Shown piece by piece: positions 18,988 to 27,920 of a DNA stretch of 64,000 nucleotides (positions are counted from its first letter, which is position 1; the number at the start of each line of letters is the position of its first letter). Origin of the DNA: Acidimicrobiia bacterium (GTDB lineage: Bacteria > Actinomycetota > Acidimicrobiia > Acidimicrobiales > Bin134). Under the pieces are notes generated by a model. That model saw nothing but the letters and a program-made list of their open reading frames with translations, ran no database searches and was not told the DNA's origin. The DNA lies in assembly GCA_022826705.1 (NCBI GenBank), contig JAJDUJ010000026.1, positions 1 through 64,000 on the forward strand, read 5' to 3'. The position numbers and the translations under genes are program-made.

Positions 18988-19866
18988 ATGTTGGGAGTTG
19001 GCGGAGGGGTGCTAGTGGGGCACTGGACCGATGAGGCGGCCTGCACAGGATGCACGGTGGTGGTGTTTCCGGAGGGGACGACGGCTTCGGGGGAGATTCG
19101 GGGCGGCGCGCCAGCGACTCGCGATTTTGCGCTGTTGGCACCAGAGCGGACGGTGAACCAGGCGGATGCGGTGGTGTTGTCGGGGGGGTCGGCGTTCGGG
19201 TTGGCGGCGGCCGAAGGGGTGATGCGGTGGTGTGAGGAGCAGGGTCGGGGGTTTGAGACCCGGGGTGGCCGGGTGCCGATCGTGGTGGGCCTGTCGTTGT
19301 ACGACCTGACCGAGGGCGACGGCTCAGTGCGTCCTGGCCCCGATGCTGGCTACGCCGCGGCTCGGGTGGCCAGCGATGCGCTCCCGGCTTTGGGACGGGT
19401 CGGTGCGGGTACCGGGGCCACCATGAACAAGTGGCGGGGAGCGGAAAACCGCAAGGCGGGGGGGCTGGGTGGCGCCCTGCTCCAAGTAGACGATGTGGTG
19501 GTGGGGGCGTTGGTGGCGGTGAACGCTTCTGGGGAATTCAACGATGGTTCTGTGCAGCAGGCGTTGATCGACGGCACCTATGAGCATCGGCCTGCCGATC
19601 CGTTCGCCGACAGCAATGACGGCGAGGCGTACACCAACACCACCATCGGAGTAATCGCCACCAACGCCATGCTCGACAAGGTGGCCTGCTTCCGGGTGGC
19701 TCGCAGTGGTCACAGCGGGATGGCCCGGGCGCTGCTGCCGGCCCACACCGACGGTGATGGGGATGCATTGGTGGTTGGGGCAACCGGCCAGGTGGAGGCA
19801 GACTTTGGACTGGTCCGCGTGATGGCGGCCACTGCCGTGGAGACAGCCATCAGGGGAGTCGGCTGA
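18988..19866 (+). CDS. P1 family peptidase (DmpA/NylC type)
   Basis: A 292-residue Ntn-type hydrolase. Family stretches are VVLSGGSAFGLAAAEGV, VPIVVG, GAGTGATMNKW and the processing site AYTNTTIGVIATNA: by analogy with NylC the chain would cut itself between Asn217 and Thr218, making Thr218 the nucleophile. Family members are aminopeptidases, beta-peptidases and 6-aminohexanoate-oligomer hydrolases, so the substrate is open. No signal peptide. A GTG at 18985 is an alternative start. It follows the ERG4/ERG24 trio by about 50 bases on the same strand. Confidence 0.88.
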   Translation: MLGVGGGVLVGHWTDEAACTGCTVVVFPEGTTASGEIRGGAPATRDFALLAPERTVNQADAVVLSGGSAFGLAAAEGVMRWCEEQGRGFETRGGRVPIVVGLSLYDLTEGDGSVRPGPDAGYAAARVASDALPALGRVGAGTGATMNKWRGAENRKAGGLGGALLQVDDVVVGALVAVNASGEFNDGSVQQALIDGTYEHRPADPFADSNDGEAYTNTTIGVIATNAMLDKVACFRVARSGHSGMARALLPAHTDGDGDALVVGATGQVEADFGLVRVMAATAVETAIRGVG

Positions 19867-19954
19867 TTTTGACCTCGTTTGAGGACAATGGGATAAGGAA
19901 TATCTCGGTGGGTCATGATGACGGTGCTTGAAAGCAACCGCGAAGGGGATTGAC

Positions 19955-20818
19955 ATGAAGGACTTGGCTGGAAAGGTGGCGGTGATCACCGGGGCAGGCA
20001 GCGGTATGGGTCGGGCCATGGTGCGAAAAGCCGCTTCTGAGGGTATGCACGTATTGGCGGGCGACATCGACGAGGCCGGACTGGCCGAGACCGTGGGTGG
20101 CCTGGAGAATGCCCAACTCATGTTGACCGATGTGACCAGTCCCGACGCCAATGAGGCGCTGGCCAATGCGGCCCTGGAGCGATTCGGCGGCATTCACCTG
20201 GTACACCTCAACGCTGGAGTGCTCACCGGCGGGTTCACCTGGGAGAACACCGTGGACGATTGGCGCTGGGTGCTGGACGTGAACCTGTGGGGCGTGATCC
20301 ACGGGGTGCGCAGCTTCATTCCCCGGATGCTGGAGAAGGGCGAAGACGGCCATGTGGTGATAACCGCCTCGGTGGGCGGACTCACCTCCGGAGGCCTGCT
20401 CGGTCCCTACACCACCTCGAAGTACGGGGCGGTGGCCATCGCCGAGTCGTTGCATCGGGAGCTGGACATGATAGGCGCGCCGATCGGGGTGTCGTGTTTG
20501 TGCCCTGGCCCAGTGGCCACCGGCATCTTCCGGGCCGAGCGCAACCGCCCCGACACCTATGAGGACACTTGCGGCCCCATGTCGGCCGATGCCGAGGCGG
20601 CGGCCTTTCACACAGCCTTGATCAACGCCATCGACGAGGGCACCGACCCGACCGAGATCCCTGAGCTGGTATTCGACGCGGTGCAAAACGACAAGTTCTG
20701 GGTCTTTCCCCATCCCGATTTCAAGGAGAGGATCGCAGCCCGCACCGAGTCGATCATGAATGAGACCAATCCTGAGTACACCGTGGGATTGCCGGACGTT
20801 CAATACCCATCTCGCTAG
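19955..20818 (+). CDS. Short-chain dehydrogenase/reductase (SDR)
   Basis: A 287-residue classical SDR: TGAGSGMGRAM for nucleotide binding, GDIDEAG after the second strand, LNAGV, the serine in ITASVGG and Y-x3-K in PYTTSKYGA. An acidic residue after strand 2 (D in GDID) favours NAD over NADP. ATG at 19955 is preceded by GAAGGGG. The C-terminus is longer than in minimal SDRs, as in the group often called SDR family NAD(P)-dependent oxidoreductases of lipid or steroid metabolism; the substrate is unknown. It overlaps the convergent alr gene by four bases. Confidence 0.9.
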   Translation: MKDLAGKVAVITGAGSGMGRAMVRKAASEGMHVLAGDIDEAGLAETVGGLENAQLMLTDVTSPDANEALANAALERFGGIHLVHLNAGVLTGGFTWENTVDDWRWVLDVNLWGVIHGVRSFIPRMLEKGEDGHVVITASVGGLTSGGLLGPYTTSKYGAVAIAESLHRELDMIGAPIGVSCLCPGPVATGIFRAERNRPDTYEDTCGPMSADAEAAAFHTALINAIDEGTDPTEIPELVFDAVQNDKFWVFPHPDFKERIAARTESIMNETNPEYTVGLPDVQYPSR

Positions 20819-21924
20819 GTAAAGCGGAGGGGGACTCGGCGGCCGAGGTGGCAGACGATTTCGTAGGCGACGGTGTCAATGCGCTCGGCGATCTCGGTGG
20901 CGGTGATCTCCTCGCTACCCTGTCGCCCCAGGAGGACCACCTCGTCGCCGGGTGACACCGGGTGGTCCAGACCGCAGTCCACCATGGTTTGGTCCATGGT
21001 CACCACCCCGGCGATGGGGCACCGGCGGCCGCCGATCAGCACTTCGCCCCCACTCACGCCGAGCCGGCGGGTCCAGCCGTCGGCATAGCCAATGGGAATG
21101 GTGGCCAGTTGCGTGTCGGCGGGGGCGGTGTAGTAGTGACCGTAAGACACCGACGTGCCCGCGGCGATGGTCTTGACCATGGCCACCTCGGATCGCAAGG
21201 TCATCGCCGGCTGAAGCGGAAGGCAGCCGGCCAATGCCGGCGACGGCGGGATGCCGTAGATGGCGATGCCACAGCGCACCATGTCGAATCGTCCGGCAGG
21301 ATGTGCCATAGCCACGGCCGAGTTGGCCAGGTGGCGACAGAAGTCATGGTGACCGCCAAGGCGCAGCCGCGAGAGCAGATGGTTGTACTGCTCAATCTGG
21401 TACGCGGTGAACGGATTGTCGGGCTCGTCAGCCACTGCGCAATGGGTCCACACTCCGGCAAGCTCCAGCGTGTCTCGATCGGCGATGGCATCGGCCAGCA
21501 TCATGACTTCCGCAGGCGATGCACCGACTCGGGCCATGCCGGTGTCGACCTTTAGGTGGACAGATAGCCGCTCGTCGGCAGCGGCGGCGGCTGCTGCAGC
21601 GGCCGCCAAACCCTCGCCCTGGTACACGGTGGGAATGAGCTCGAATTCAACCACCTGGGCAAACTCATTGGGTCGAGGCTCCGACAAGAGGAGGACGGGG
21701 GTGTCGATCCCGGCCTCTCGGAGTTGGCGGCCCTCGTCCACCAGGGCCACGGCCAGCGTGCTCACCCCCGCATCCACCGCAGTTCGGGCCACCGGGACCA
21801 TGCCGTGCCCATAGGCATCGGCTTTGACCACTGCGCACAACTTGGCGGGATGGACGAGTTCGGCCAAGAGCCTCACGTTGTGGGCGATGGCCGAGAGGCT
21901 GATGTCGGCCCAGGTCGGCCTCAT
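20815..21924 (-). CDS. alr: Alanine racemase
   Basis: Makes D-alanine for peptidoglycan. The 369-residue fold-type III PLP enzyme has Lys34 in AVVKADAYGHG as the Schiff-base residue and the catalytic tyrosine in SVSYGHYYTAP, with RCGIAIYG and MDQTMVD further on. A run of ten consecutive alanines (EGLAAAAAAAAAADER) sits in a surface loop. ATG at 21924 overlaps the nnr stop by four bases. Confidence 0.97.
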   Translation of the reverse strand: MRPTWADISLSAIAHNVRLLAELVHPAKLCAVVKADAYGHGMVPVARTAVDAGVSTLAVALVDEGRQLREAGIDTPVLLLSEPRPNEFAQVVEFELIPTVYQGEGLAAAAAAAAAADERLSVHLKVDTGMARVGASPAEVMMLADAIADRDTLELAGVWTHCAVADEPDNPFTAYQIEQYNHLLSRLRLGGHHDFCRHLANSAVAMAHPAGRFDMVRCGIAIYGIPPSPALAGCLPLQPAMTLRSEVAMVKTIAAGTSVSYGHYYTAPADTQLATIPIGYADGWTRRLGVSGGEVLIGGRRCPIAGVVTMDQTMVDCGLDHPVSPGDEVVLLGRQGSEEITATEIAERIDTVAYEIVCHLGRRVPLRFT

Positions 21925-23333
21925 CTCACTGCGGCCTGTCGGACGGCGCCTTCCCACACCTCGGGGAGAGCAAGGAGTAGATCCGATGCTGCCATTGCTG
22001 CTGGGGGACGGGCAGAAGCGGCCCTCCCGTGCAGCCAGGCGGCGGCTGCGGCGGCCTTCAGCGGGTCGGTGCCGGCGCTGAGCAGCCCGCAAATGAGTCC
22101 GGCCAGAACATCGCCGGTGCCGGCAGTGGCCAACCGGGCATCGCCGCTGGCCACGGCCACCGTCTCGCCATCAGGATGGGCGATCACGGTGGTGGGGCCT
22201 TTGAGCAGAACCAGTGCACCGGTGGCGGCGGACAGCGAGCGAGCGGCGGCAAAGCGATCCAGGTCGGGGGCAGCGCCGGTAAGGATGCGGTACTCGCCAT
22301 CGTGGGGAGTGAGCACGGTGGGAGCGGTGCGCTGCGACAGCACCTCAGGGGTATCGGGGCCGAAGGCGCAGAGGCCGTCGCCGTCGATCACCAAGGGGAG
22401 GGGCGACTTGGCGGCCAGATCGCGAACCGCCTGGAGGGTGTGGAGCTGTCGGCCCAACCCAGGGCCGACCAGCATGGCCTTGAAGCGAGAAAGGTCAGCG
22501 GCATCGACCGCTGCTGCCCAGTCGTCGGCAGATAGGGGGAAGCCGACAGCTTCAGTGGGCGCGGCGGGACCAGCCAGAAGGCCAGCAGCCTCGAGGCCGG
22601 GGGTGCTCAGTCGCACGTAGCCTGACCCACCCCGCAGCGCGGCAATGGCAGCCAGATGGGCTGCCCCGGTCATGCCTGGCGATCCGGCGATGACCCAGCA
22701 TGCGGTTTGCCACTTGTGGGCCTCCGCTGGTCGGACCGGCAGCCAGGCACTGACGTCGTCGGCAGCAACCAGATGAGTGCGGGCTGACGAGACGTCGAGC
22801 CCGATGGAGGCCACCGTGACCTGGCCGCAATGCTGAGCACCAGGATGGAGGATGAGGCCGGGCTTCAGGGCGCCGAAGGTGACCGTTTGGTCCGCGATCC
22901 AGGGTTCACCGACGACCTCGCCGGTCAGCCCGTTTACTCCGGAGGGGATGTCGGCGGCCAGAATCGGCGCCGTCCGGTTGGGGTGGTCGAGCAATGGCAC
23001 GGGCGAGGGCGGGGAATAAGGCCGGCGCAATCCGGTGCCGTAGGCGGCGTCGATAGCCAGGTGGGCCGCAGGCAGCGAGTTCGGCGCATCATCGGCGTCG
23101 ACCACGGCCACCCGGACGCCCCGGCGTCGCAGCCGTTCGGCGGCGGCCCGTCCGTCGGCGCCGTTGTTGCCCTTTCCGGCCAACACGGTTACCCGCCTTC
23201 CGTAGCCGCCGCCCAACATGTCAAGGGCGGTTCGGGCCAGCGCGGCGCCGGCCCGCTCGATCAGTTCTTCCACCGGTTCGGGGGCAGCCGCGTCGACGGC
23301 GGCCATCTCCTCCGGGGTGACGATTGGGATCAT
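21921..23333 (-). CDS. nnr: Bifunctional NAD(P)HX epimerase/dehydratase
   Basis: Repairs hydrated NADH/NADPH. The 470-residue fusion has an N-terminal YjeF_N epimerase domain (TVLAGKGNNGADG, ADIPSGVNGLTG) and a C-terminal ribokinase-like dehydratase domain (SPGMTGAAHLAAIAALRGGSGYV, LVIDGDGL, VLTPHDGEYRIL, ATAGTGDVLAGLI). Both domains look intact. It sits between glmS-like and alr with four-base overlaps on both sides, the typical actinobacterial order. Confidence 0.96.
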   Translation of the reverse strand: MIPIVTPEEMAAVDAAAPEPVEELIERAGAALARTALDMLGGGYGRRVTVLAGKGNNGADGRAAAERLRRRGVRVAVVDADDAPNSLPAAHLAIDAAYGTGLRRPYSPPSPVPLLDHPNRTAPILAADIPSGVNGLTGEVVGEPWIADQTVTFGALKPGLILHPGAQHCGQVTVASIGLDVSSARTHLVAADDVSAWLPVRPAEAHKWQTACWVIAGSPGMTGAAHLAAIAALRGGSGYVRLSTPGLEAAGLLAGPAAPTEAVGFPLSADDWAAAVDAADLSRFKAMLVGPGLGRQLHTLQAVRDLAAKSPLPLVIDGDGLCAFGPDTPEVLSQRTAPTVLTPHDGEYRILTGAAPDLDRFAAARSLSAATGALVLLKGPTTVIAHPDGETVAVASGDARLATAGTGDVLAGLICGLLSAGTDPLKAAAAAAWLHGRAASARPPAAMAASDLLLALPEVWEGAVRQAAVR

Positions 23334-26300
23334 GGACGCCAGCGGTTGGCCAGTTCGGTCAACGGTTCTAGCAGGAGGTCTTCAGTGCTGATGTCGCCCA
23401 GTCGGTCGAGGCGGAAGTCAGGTTCGGTTTCAGTGACCTCGTCGCGCAGGGCGGCAAACCGGTTCCGATAGCCCTCCAACACCTGTTGAGCATGCTCGGG
23501 TGACAGGTTTGGCCGGAATCGCACGTGCAGCAGGGTGAGCCCGGTGGTTTGGCGGTACTTGACTTCGGGGATGAGCACGATGGTCCGGCCGTCGGAACGT
23601 CCTCGAGCAGCTTGAACCTGTCGTTCGATTGCCACGAGGTGCTTGCTGCCTCGCAAGGTGGGATCGCGTTCGGCGCGGGAGGCCAATCCCACGGTGATGC
23701 CGCCCCGATCGATCACATGAATGGTGGTGCTGGGCGCTTCCGGATCGCCGTTGATGCCGTACCGGATGTACCCGGTGACCTCGGCGACCGCGGGATCGAG
23801 GGCGGTCAGAGTACGCAGGGTTTGGTAGCTGAGCTGATGGCGGGGTGCGCCGGCGTCGAGGGCGGCCCGCACCAGGGGCAGCTCCAACAGCGACTCCTCG
23901 GCCCTTGATATCCCGACAGTGACGGTCTTGGCCTGGTGGCGAATGGCGTCCACCGGTCGGGTAAGTTCGCCCACCGCCACAGTGAGCATGGCGGTGAGGT
24001 CTTCCAGCACCACCGCGGGGGTGCCCACTCGACCCCGCTCCAGTTGATAGGCGTCGAGGGGGGCGATGCCCAGGGCGTAGCGGTACATGGAGGCCATCTC
24101 CGCGGCGGTTCCTGCTTCGAGGCATCCGTTGTAGCGGCCCTGGCGCAAATCTTGGAAGAACTGCTGGGCGGCAGGAGTGAATTGTGAGCGGAGTTTCTCC
24201 AGAAGTTGCTGGCTGTCGATGCCAGCGTCATTGTGAGCATCGCTGGAAGCCACCTCGGCCTCGATGGCCGCCCGAGTTTCCCGCAGAGGTTGAGCCAGCT
24301 CGTCGATGGCCAACGCCGACTCGTAGCCGAACAGGTGGCCCACCATGGTGGCCAGCACAAAGGCCAGATCGGGCGACCCGGTGGTCGGGGTGGCGATCAC
24401 CTCGGCTGCGGCATCAAAGCGGGCTTCTGTACCACTGGTGATCACGATGGGTGCGGCCTTGTGGGCTCGGAAGATGGCCACTTCCTTGGCCACGTCGTCG
24501 GCGGTGGAGTCGAACAGCCCGGCGGCGCACACCAGAATCAGCGGTTCGGAAGACAGATCGATGTGCTTTTTGTCCTCGGTGGTGTCGCAGGCGATGGACT
24601 TGTAGCACAGCTCCGAGAGTTTGATGCGGACTTCCTCGGCGGCAACGCGGTTGAGCCCATTGCCCACGACGGCCCAATAGGTGCGGCCCAGGGCGTGGCG
24701 GCGCACGATGTCGGCGATGCGATCGTGCAAGTCAAGCACTTCGGCCATGGCCGCTGGCAGGTCGCGCAGCGAGGCCAGCAGTTGCTGCCGGCGCTCCTCA
24801 CTACGGGGGTCGGTTGGCTGCCCCCCGTTGGCGGCGTCGGCCAAAGCCACGGCCAACAGCACGCCGGCGGCCACTTGGGCATAGAACGCCTTGGTGGAAG
24901 CCACGCTCATCTCCACATCTCGCCCGTCGGAGGTGTAAAGCACCCCGTCGGCTTTGTCGCATAAGTCGCTGTTGCGACGGTTGACGATGGCGATGACAGC
25001 CGCGTTCCGCCGCCGCACCAAGTCGACGGTGCGGTTGGTGTCGGTGGTGGTCCCCGACTGGCTAATGGCAATGACCAGGGTGTCGCTCATATCGGCCTGC
25101 ATCCCGAACCCTGATAGCTCGGTGGCCTGGACCGAGCTGACGTGGCGATCAGGCAGCTCCTGACGCAGGAAGTGGGCCAGGCTGTGGGCCGCCACCGCGG
25201 CAGTGCCCTGTCCGATGACAATGATGTTGGCGATGCGCCGGTCGGCCATATCCTTCACCAAGCGGTCAGGTAGGCATTCGCGGCCCAACTCCACTCTCAG
25301 CGTTGGAGTGGGCTGGTCACTGTCGGTGCTGGTGATTCGGCCTCGCAGGGTCTTGCGGAATGACTCGGGCGACTCGGTGATCTCTTTCAGCAAGAAGTGG
25401 CGGAATCCTCGGCGGTCAACATCGCGGGTCGTGATCTCGGCGTCGACGATGTCAGCGTCGGCCAACGGAAGTGTAGTGCCGTCATAGGAGAATCGCCGGA
25501 GGGCAGACAGGTCGCCGGCGTCGTCGCTATTGAGAACCACCACTTGGCCTCGGCTCAAGGCCGCGTTCTCCCGATCGGATGGGGTTTCTCCATCCATCCG
25601 CAGATACCGGCCGGATTGCTCTACCAGGCCGTAGGGCTCACTGGCCACGACATAGGCGTCTTCCGCCGCACCGACATACAGGGCTTGGCCGCTGCCCCGT
25701 AATGCCAACAGGAGTTGGCCGGGGTGGGTGGCAGTCTGCCCGGCGATGGCCACTGAGCCGTCGAGGTCGCCCACTGTTCGGAGGAAGGCGTCGACAGGGT
25801 TGGCCGAATCGCTCAATCGAGCTGACCAGAGCGTGGGAATTACTTTGGCATCGGTGGTGATGCCGGGGTCAAGGGCCAGGTTGTGGTAGGCGACCAGATC
25901 GGTGTGGTTGTCGACGTCGCCGTTCAGAGCACCGATTGTGTAGGGCCGAGAGGGGCCATCGGCCAGTTCGGAGTTGAGTGGGTGGGCGTTGGCCTCGTTG
26001 ATCATGCCTACGCTGGCCCAGCGAGTGTGCCCAATGACCACGGCAGAGGCCTCTGAAGCGTCCAGCGCGGCGGCCAAGAGCTCGTCGCCGCCGATGGCCG
26101 CTCGAAGCGCAGCGGTGTTGTCGCCGAGTTCGCCGATTTCTGCGGCCGCCTTGTAGGTGAAGCTCAAGCAGCCCTCGGCCCAGCGCACCGAACCCGACCG
26201 GAACAGCGGGTCGGCAGCTCGCTCGGCCAGCGCCGCGGCCACAGCGGGGGCTGCGGGGTCGAGACCATGGTCGCTGATCAGCAAATGGAGTCCAGCCGAG

Positions 26301-26806
26301 TCCCGGCCCCGGACTTCCAGGCGGTCGAGCGCCGACAGCGCGATCTGCACCGAGCTGAATGCGGACAGAGCAGCCACACTGGCGTTGGGTCCGGCCAACT
26401 CGGCTACCGCATCGGCGGTGTTCAGCCGGTCGTTGCCGATGGCCCACACGGCGTCCTTCATCTGGACCAACGCGGCGTTGACCGCCTCGGTGGCCCGATC
26501 ACTCCCTGACCGGTCGAGATCGACCTCCAATCTGCCGACCAGCCGATCGACTTCGCTGAGCGTGGCTCGGATGGTGGCCCGCAGCGGCTTTTCGGCCAAC
26601 AGCGCCTGAAGCCCAGCGGTGCCTTGGAGCAGGCGGTCAGCCTCAGTCAGGTTGTCGGCCGCTGCTCCGATGCGCCCGGCCAGATCATCGGCGTCGCTCA
26701 GGTCGCGCAAAGCCACGACCACCGGGCTCAAAAGGTCGAGGACCTCGGCCGAGGTCGGGGGAACACGCTGTGACCAGCGCCGGACCACCGCGACAATGCC
26801 GCACAT
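23330..26806 (-). CDS. Enlarged GlmS-like amidotransferase/isomerase
   Basis: In the normal place of glmS (glucosamine-6-phosphate synthase) but 1158 residues long instead of about 610. Met-Cys2 (MCGIVAVV) begins an Ntn glutaminase; ATG at 26806 is chosen so that Cys2 becomes N-terminal. The next conserved piece, LDRLEVRGRDSAG, appears only at 160-172, so about 135 helical residues are inserted. HTRWAS (260), ALNGDVDNH and TTDAKVI follow. The first SIS domain has ISQSGTTTDT and SVASTKAF; the second has IKLSELCY and DKKHIDL, at the places of the isomerase Glu and His. A resemblance to the GlmS C-tail (AKTVTV) is at 959-964, with about 190 further residues of unknown function. Probably the functional glmS, but its activity is untested. 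Confidence 0.8.
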   Translation of the reverse strand: MCGIVAVVRRWSQRVPPTSAEVLDLLSPVVVALRDLSDADDLAGRIGAAADNLTEADRLLQGTAGLQALLAEKPLRATIRATLSEVDRLVGRLEVDLDRSGSDRATEAVNAALVQMKDAVWAIGNDRLNTADAVAELAGPNASVAALSAFSSVQIALSALDRLEVRGRDSAGLHLLISDHGLDPAAPAVAAALAERAADPLFRSGSVRWAEGCLSFTYKAAAEIGELGDNTAALRAAIGGDELLAAALDASEASAVVIGHTRWASVGMINEANAHPLNSELADGPSRPYTIGALNGDVDNHTDLVAYHNLALDPGITTDAKVIPTLWSARLSDSANPVDAFLRTVGDLDGSVAIAGQTATHPGQLLLALRGSGQALYVGAAEDAYVVASEPYGLVEQSGRYLRMDGETPSDRENAALSRGQVVVLNSDDAGDLSALRRFSYDGTTLPLADADIVDAEITTRDVDRRGFRHFLLKEITESPESFRKTLRGRITSTDSDQPTPTLRVELGRECLPDRLVKDMADRRIANIIVIGQGTAAVAAHSLAHFLRQELPDRHVSSVQATELSGFGMQADMSDTLVIAISQSGTTTDTNRTVDLVRRRNAAVIAIVNRRNSDLCDKADGVLYTSDGRDVEMSVASTKAFYAQVAAGVLLAVALADAANGGQPTDPRSEERRQQLLASLRDLPAAMAEVLDLHDRIADIVRRHALGRTYWAVVGNGLNRVAAEEVRIKLSELCYKSIACDTTEDKKHIDLSSEPLILVCAAGLFDSTADDVAKEVAIFRAHKAAPIVITSGTEARFDAAAEVIATPTTGSPDLAFVLATMVGHLFGYESALAIDELAQPLRETRAAIEAEVASSDAHNDAGIDSQQLLEKLRSQFTPAAQQFFQDLRQGRYNGCLEAGTAAEMASMYRYALGIAPLDAYQLERGRVGTPAVVLEDLTAMLTVAVGELTRPVDAIRHQAKTVTVGISRAEESLLELPLVRAALDAGAPRHQLSYQTLRTLTALDPAVAEVTGYIRYGINGDPEAPSTTIHVIDRGGITVGLASRAERDPTLRGSKHLVAIERQVQAARGRSDGRTIVLIPEVKYRQTTGLTLLHVRFRPNLSPEHAQQVLEGYRNRFAALRDEVTETEPDFRLDRLGDISTEDLLLEPLTELANRWRP

Positions 26807-26924
26807 CTCCCTCAAGGTTAGTGGTGTGGGCCGGAGATAGTCGATGGCGGCCCCGATGACACCGCGATCCAAAGTGTGAGGGTAGGGTAAGGTCCGCCGG
26901 GGCTGTAGGAGGATCGTTCTGCCT

Positions 26925-27920
26925 GTGTTGGCTCCCCTGAGGAAAGCCTCATCGCCTGCAAGGAAGCTGGCTGCGGCGACACTGGCTGTTGCCGTGATTG
27001 CCTATGGGTTGCTGTACGTCCCGCCAGCCGCCGCGGACCCGGACTCTTCCGGCGAGACACCGTCTGCCAATGCACCGCTGCTCGAGGAGAAAGCGAGGCT
27101 GAACAAGCTGATCTCAGAACAATCGGTGTTGATAAGCGACTATCGCTGCCGGTTCGATGTGGACATCCAGTACGTGCCTGGAGGATGCCGGGACGGGCAG
27201 CCTGCCTACCCAGAGTGGACTTCATTCACATTCATCGGGTCCTACAGAAATATGGATCTGATGAAACTTGAAGATCTTGTGACCGCGCAAGAAGCGCTGT
27301 TGAATGCCTACCGCTGCCGGTTCCGCGTCGACATGGATGCCGTTCCCGGGGGATGCGGCCAAACCGACGAAACCGACGACAGTGATGATGGCGACGACCC
27401 CGGCGACACCGAGGACACCGGCGACGTCGGCGATTCAGTGCCTCAAGACGGCTGGAATCCTTTCGACGGCTTCGAATTCAACCATCCTGGCCTGGACAGA
27501 CCTCGACAGGTAGGTGTTTTCACCGAATCGATCACAGGAACTTGGCTGCCTGAGGGGGCCAGAGCCGAGTTGCGAGTGGCCTGCTTTTACTTTGACGGTG
27601 AAGCGGAAGGGACGCTCAGGGCCTACATCAACTGGAATACGTTCGTCACGTCACGAATAGGGATTTACGACTTGGCACTGGGATTCTCCGGTGGTCTGAG
27701 CACGACGTTCGACGCAGTCAACAGCACCATCAATGAGGCCTCCGTTCTGTTCGGTGCGGAAGACTCTGCCCGGTTTGTCCAGTCGATCGTCGACTCGGAC
27801 GGAGAGACCGTTACGGCATCTGTCTTCATTCCCTTCGGCGGATGGACAATCTCGGCAACGTTCGATCTGAGCGAGTCGACTACCGCTATCCAACCAACCA
27901 TCGATAGATGTCAGGGGTAA
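26925..27920 (+). CDS. Secreted protein with duplicated YRCRF-VPGGC motif
   Basis: A 331-residue protein of unknown family. A basic N-terminus and hydrophobic stretch (KLAAATLAVAVIAYGLLYV) end in PPAAADPD, a plausible signal peptidase I site. Two copies of a Cys-hairpin motif follow: YRCRFDVDIQYVPGGC (about 74-89) and YRCRFRVDMDAVPGGC (about 127-142), each after a short leucine-rich helix. An Asp/Gly/Thr-rich linker leads to a C-terminal beta-rich domain with no family I recognise. The start is a GTG with AGGAGG 12 bases upstream. It overlaps the convergent glmM by ten bases. Confidence 0.75.
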   Translation: MLAPLRKASSPARKLAAATLAVAVIAYGLLYVPPAAADPDSSGETPSANAPLLEEKARLNKLISEQSVLISDYRCRFDVDIQYVPGGCRDGQPAYPEWTSFTFIGSYRNMDLMKLEDLVTAQEALLNAYRCRFRVDMDAVPGGCGQTDETDDSDDGDDPGDTEDTGDVGDSVPQDGWNPFDGFEFNHPGLDRPRQVGVFTESITGTWLPEGARAELRVACFYFDGEAEGTLRAYINWNTFVTSRIGIYDLALGFSGGLSTTFDAVNSTINEASVLFGAEDSARFVQSIVDSDGETVTASVFIPFGGWTISATFDLSESTTAIQPTIDRCQG

